A DNA stretch of 8,173 nt from an uncultured Chloroflexota bacterium (GTDB lineage Bacteria > Chloroflexota > Limnocylindria > Limnocylindrales > CSP1-4), in assembly GCA_903930745.1 (NCBI GenBank), contig CAIYZX010000402.1, positions 1 to 8,173 of the forward strand. Reading direction: 5' to 3'. The notes under the pieces were generated by a model that was not told the origin of the DNA, made no database searches, and saw only the letters and a list, made by a program, of their open reading frames with translations. Positions 6,831 to 8,173 of this stretch are shown piece after piece (the stretch's first letter is position 1; every line of letters begins with the position of its first letter). Position numbers and translations under genes: made by a program.

Positions 6831-8036
6831 GTGATCGACTTCACGCTGACCGACGAGAACCGCCTGGTCAAGGAGACCGCCCGCGCCTTCGTTGAGGCGG
6901 AGATCCTCCCGTACATCCGTGACTGGGAGGCCAACGGCGAGGTCCATCGCGAAGTCTTCACCAGGATGGGCGAGATGGGCTTCCTTGGTGCGCCCATCCC
7001 GGAGCAGTACGGCGGCCTTGGGATGGACTACATCTCGTTCGCCATCCTGTGCGAGGAGCTGGAGCGTGCGGACACGGCGTTCCGCGTCGTGCAGAGCGTC
7101 CACGTTGGCCTCAACAGCCTGACCCTGCTGCAGTGGGGGACCGAGGAGCAGCGGCAGCGCTGGCTGGTGCCGCAGGCCAAGGGCGAGAAGCTCGCCACCT
7201 TCGGCCTCACGGAGCCGGGCGTGGGCACGGACGCCGGCAGCCTTGCCACCACCGCGCGCCGCGACGGCGACAGCTACGTGCTGAACGGCGGCAAGCTCTG
7301 GATCAGCCTCGCGGACATCGCGGACCAGTTCCTGGTCTTCGCGTCCGTGGACCGCAGCAAGAGGCACAAGGGCGTGACCGCGTTCGTGGTGGAGCGCGGG
7401 ATGCCGGGTCTGACCACGGGCACGCTGCACGGCAAGCTGGGCATCCGCGCAGGCAACACGGGCCTCATCAACTTCGACAACGTCCGGGTCCCCATCGAGA
7501 ACCGGATCGGCGAGGAGGGCGAGGGCTTCCTCATCGCGATGAGCGCCATCGACCAGGGCCGCTACACCGTGGCGGCGGGCGCCGTGGGCCTCGCGCAGGC
7601 CTGCATCGACGCCTCGGTCAAGTACGCGCACGAGCGTGAGACCTTCGGCCAGGAGATCGGCCAGCACCAGCTCGTGAAGCAGATGATCGCCAACATGGTG
7701 AAGGGCACGGAGATCGGCCGGATGCTGGTCTGGCGGGCCGGCTGGCTGAAGAACCAGGGCATCCGGAACACGCGCGAGACGAGCCTCGCGAAGTGGCACG
7801 CCACGGATCACTCCGTGCAGGCCGCGCTGGACGCCATCCAGATCCACGGCGCCAACGGCTATTCCAACGAGTTCCCGGTGGAGCGGTACCTGCGCAACTC
7901 CAAGGCCGCGGTGATCTACGAGGGCACCAGCCAGCTGCACACGCTCATCCAGGCGGACTACGCCATGGGCTACCGCGAGGACCGGCCGCTCCGCTGCGAG
8001 CCGTGGCCGGCCCAGGGGTTCACGCGCGGGGGCTGA
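6831..8036 (+). CDS. Acyl-CoA dehydrogenase, glutaryl-CoA-dehydrogenase-like
   Basis: FAD enzyme that oxidises an acyl-CoA at the alpha-beta carbons and passes electrons to an electron-transfer flavoprotein. The 401-residue length is standard. Marks include the helical N-domain, FGLTEPGVGTDAGSL (124-138) at the flavin and substrate site, and the catalytic base Glu364 in YEGTSQ, the position used by medium-chain and glutaryl-CoA dehydrogenases. In the segment DTAFRVVQSVHVGLN, Arg85 lines up with the Arg that binds the distal carboxylate in glutaryl-CoA dehydrogenase (family segment DSGYRSAMSVQSSLV). This hints at a dicarboxylyl-CoA substrate, but that is inference. The GTG at 6831 has AGAGG 6 nt upstream; the frame extends far upstream but over the divergent gene, without family sequence. 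The gene diverges from the aminotransferase, with a 113-bp shared control region. The next gene converges on it. Confidence 0.92.
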   Translation: MIDFTLTDENRLVKETARAFVEAEILPYIRDWEANGEVHREVFTRMGEMGFLGAPIPEQYGGLGMDYISFAILCEELERADTAFRVVQSVHVGLNSLTLLQWGTEEQRQRWLVPQAKGEKLATFGLTEPGVGTDAGSLATTARRDGDSYVLNGGKLWISLADIADQFLVFASVDRSKRHKGVTAFVVERGMPGLTTGTLHGKLGIRAGNTGLINFDNVRVPIENRIGEEGEGFLIAMSAIDQGRYTVAAGAVGLAQACIDASVKYAHERETFGQEIGQHQLVKQMIANMVKGTEIGRMLVWRAGWLKNQGIRNTRETSLAKWHATDHSVQAALDAIQIHGANGYSNEFPVERYLRNSKAAVIYEGTSQLHTLIQADYAMGYREDRPLRCEPWPAQGFTRGG

Positions 8037-8082
8037 TGCCTGCAGGTGCCGGCCGGGCGCTCCGCCCCGCCGTCCACGGTGA

Positions 8083-8105
8083 GCCCGCTGGGATCACCCG
8101 CGGGC
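8083..8105. terminator. Hairpin between convergent gene ends
   Basis: GCCCGC (8083-8088) pairs with GCGGGC (8100-8105), and after one bulged T, GGG pairs with CCC around loop ATCA, giving 9 bp. It lies 46 nt after the dehydrogenase stop and directly beyond the stop of the - strand frame at 8107. There is no T-run on the + side. Confidence 0.5.
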
Positions 8106-8106
8106 C

Positions 8107-8172
8107 TCAGCGGTCTGCCGCCCTGCTCCGCCCCCGGGCCGTCACGATCAGCGCCACCGCTGCGACGATGAC
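8107..8172 (-). CDS. C-terminal tail of a probable membrane protein (partial)
   Basis: The - strand frame entering from the right edge reads VIVAAVALIVTARGRSRAADR and then stops. A hydrophobic stretch followed by a short Arg-rich tail is what the last transmembrane helix and cytoplasmic end of a membrane protein look like. Third positions are almost all G or C, as in the other genes, and a hairpin follows the stop at once. Only 21 residues are visible, so neither family nor function can be given, and chance is not excluded. Confidence 0.4.
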   Translation of the reverse strand, partial: VIVAAVALIVTARGRSRAADR

Positions 8173-8173
8173 C

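Noticed and set aside
6552..7940. 462-residue - strand frame opposite the acyl-CoA dehydrogenase
   Set aside because: It is antisense to a full-length recognisable enzyme, with no domain of its own and a composition typical of a shadow frame.
3581..8052. TGCAGGTGCCGG occurring at 3581-3592 and again at 8041-8052
   Set aside because: A 12-base repeat is expected by chance in 8 kb of GC-rich DNA, and there is no further similarity around the two copies.

Overview
The window is GC-rich (roughly 70% by eye), with almost every third codon position G or C, short intergenic gaps and frequent GTG starts. This fits a high-GC bacterium. A soil or freshwater Chloroflexota (Limnocylindria-like) or an actinobacterium is my best guess, from general gene style only; no marker gene settles it.

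Left block, 1-3513, + strand: the 3' part of a cytosolic NAD-linked bidirectional [NiFe] hydrogenase operon of the HoxEFUYH (group 3d) kind. The order is hoxU (5' end cut by the window edge), hoxY, hoxH, a HoxW/HybD-type maturation endopeptidase and hypA. The genes overlap or are closely spaced. HoxU carries electrons on Fe-S clusters between the hydrogenase module and the NAD-binding diaphorase (hoxF/hoxE expected upstream). HoxY and HoxH form the catalytic module. HypA delivers nickel, and the protease trims the HoxH C-terminus. The other hyp genes (hypB-hypF) are not in the window.

Middle block, 3514-5421: a 144-bp gap with an inverted repeat resembling a DosR/NarL-type box, then a small basic His-rich protein of unknown function, then a secreted VanY-type (M15B) peptidoglycan carboxypeptidase. 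A 468-bp stretch without a convincing gene follows. It contains a BldD-box-like inverted repeat and leads into a 64-residue BldC/excisionase-type DNA-binding protein. A perfect 11-bp-stem hairpin closes this unit.

Right block, 5422-8173: a class III PLP aminotransferase (- strand, apparently leaderless) and an acyl-CoA dehydrogenase (+ strand) diverge from a 113-bp region. That region holds a TATACT -10 box for the aminotransferase and a perfect 8-bp inverted repeat just upstream of the dehydrogenase. The dehydrogenase has an Arg at the place where glutaryl-CoA dehydrogenase binds the distal carboxylate. The pair could therefore serve a 5-aminovalerate/glutarate-type route, which is inference only. 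The window ends with a hairpin and what looks like the C-terminal tail of a membrane protein on the - strand.

Most of the window is recognisable metabolism. I did not find a clear undescribed multi-gene system. The points most worth a second look are the non-canonical zinc motif in HypA, the DosR-like box with the small His-rich gene beside the hydrogenase operon, the BldD-like box before the BldC-like gene, and the divergent aminotransferase/dehydrogenase control region.
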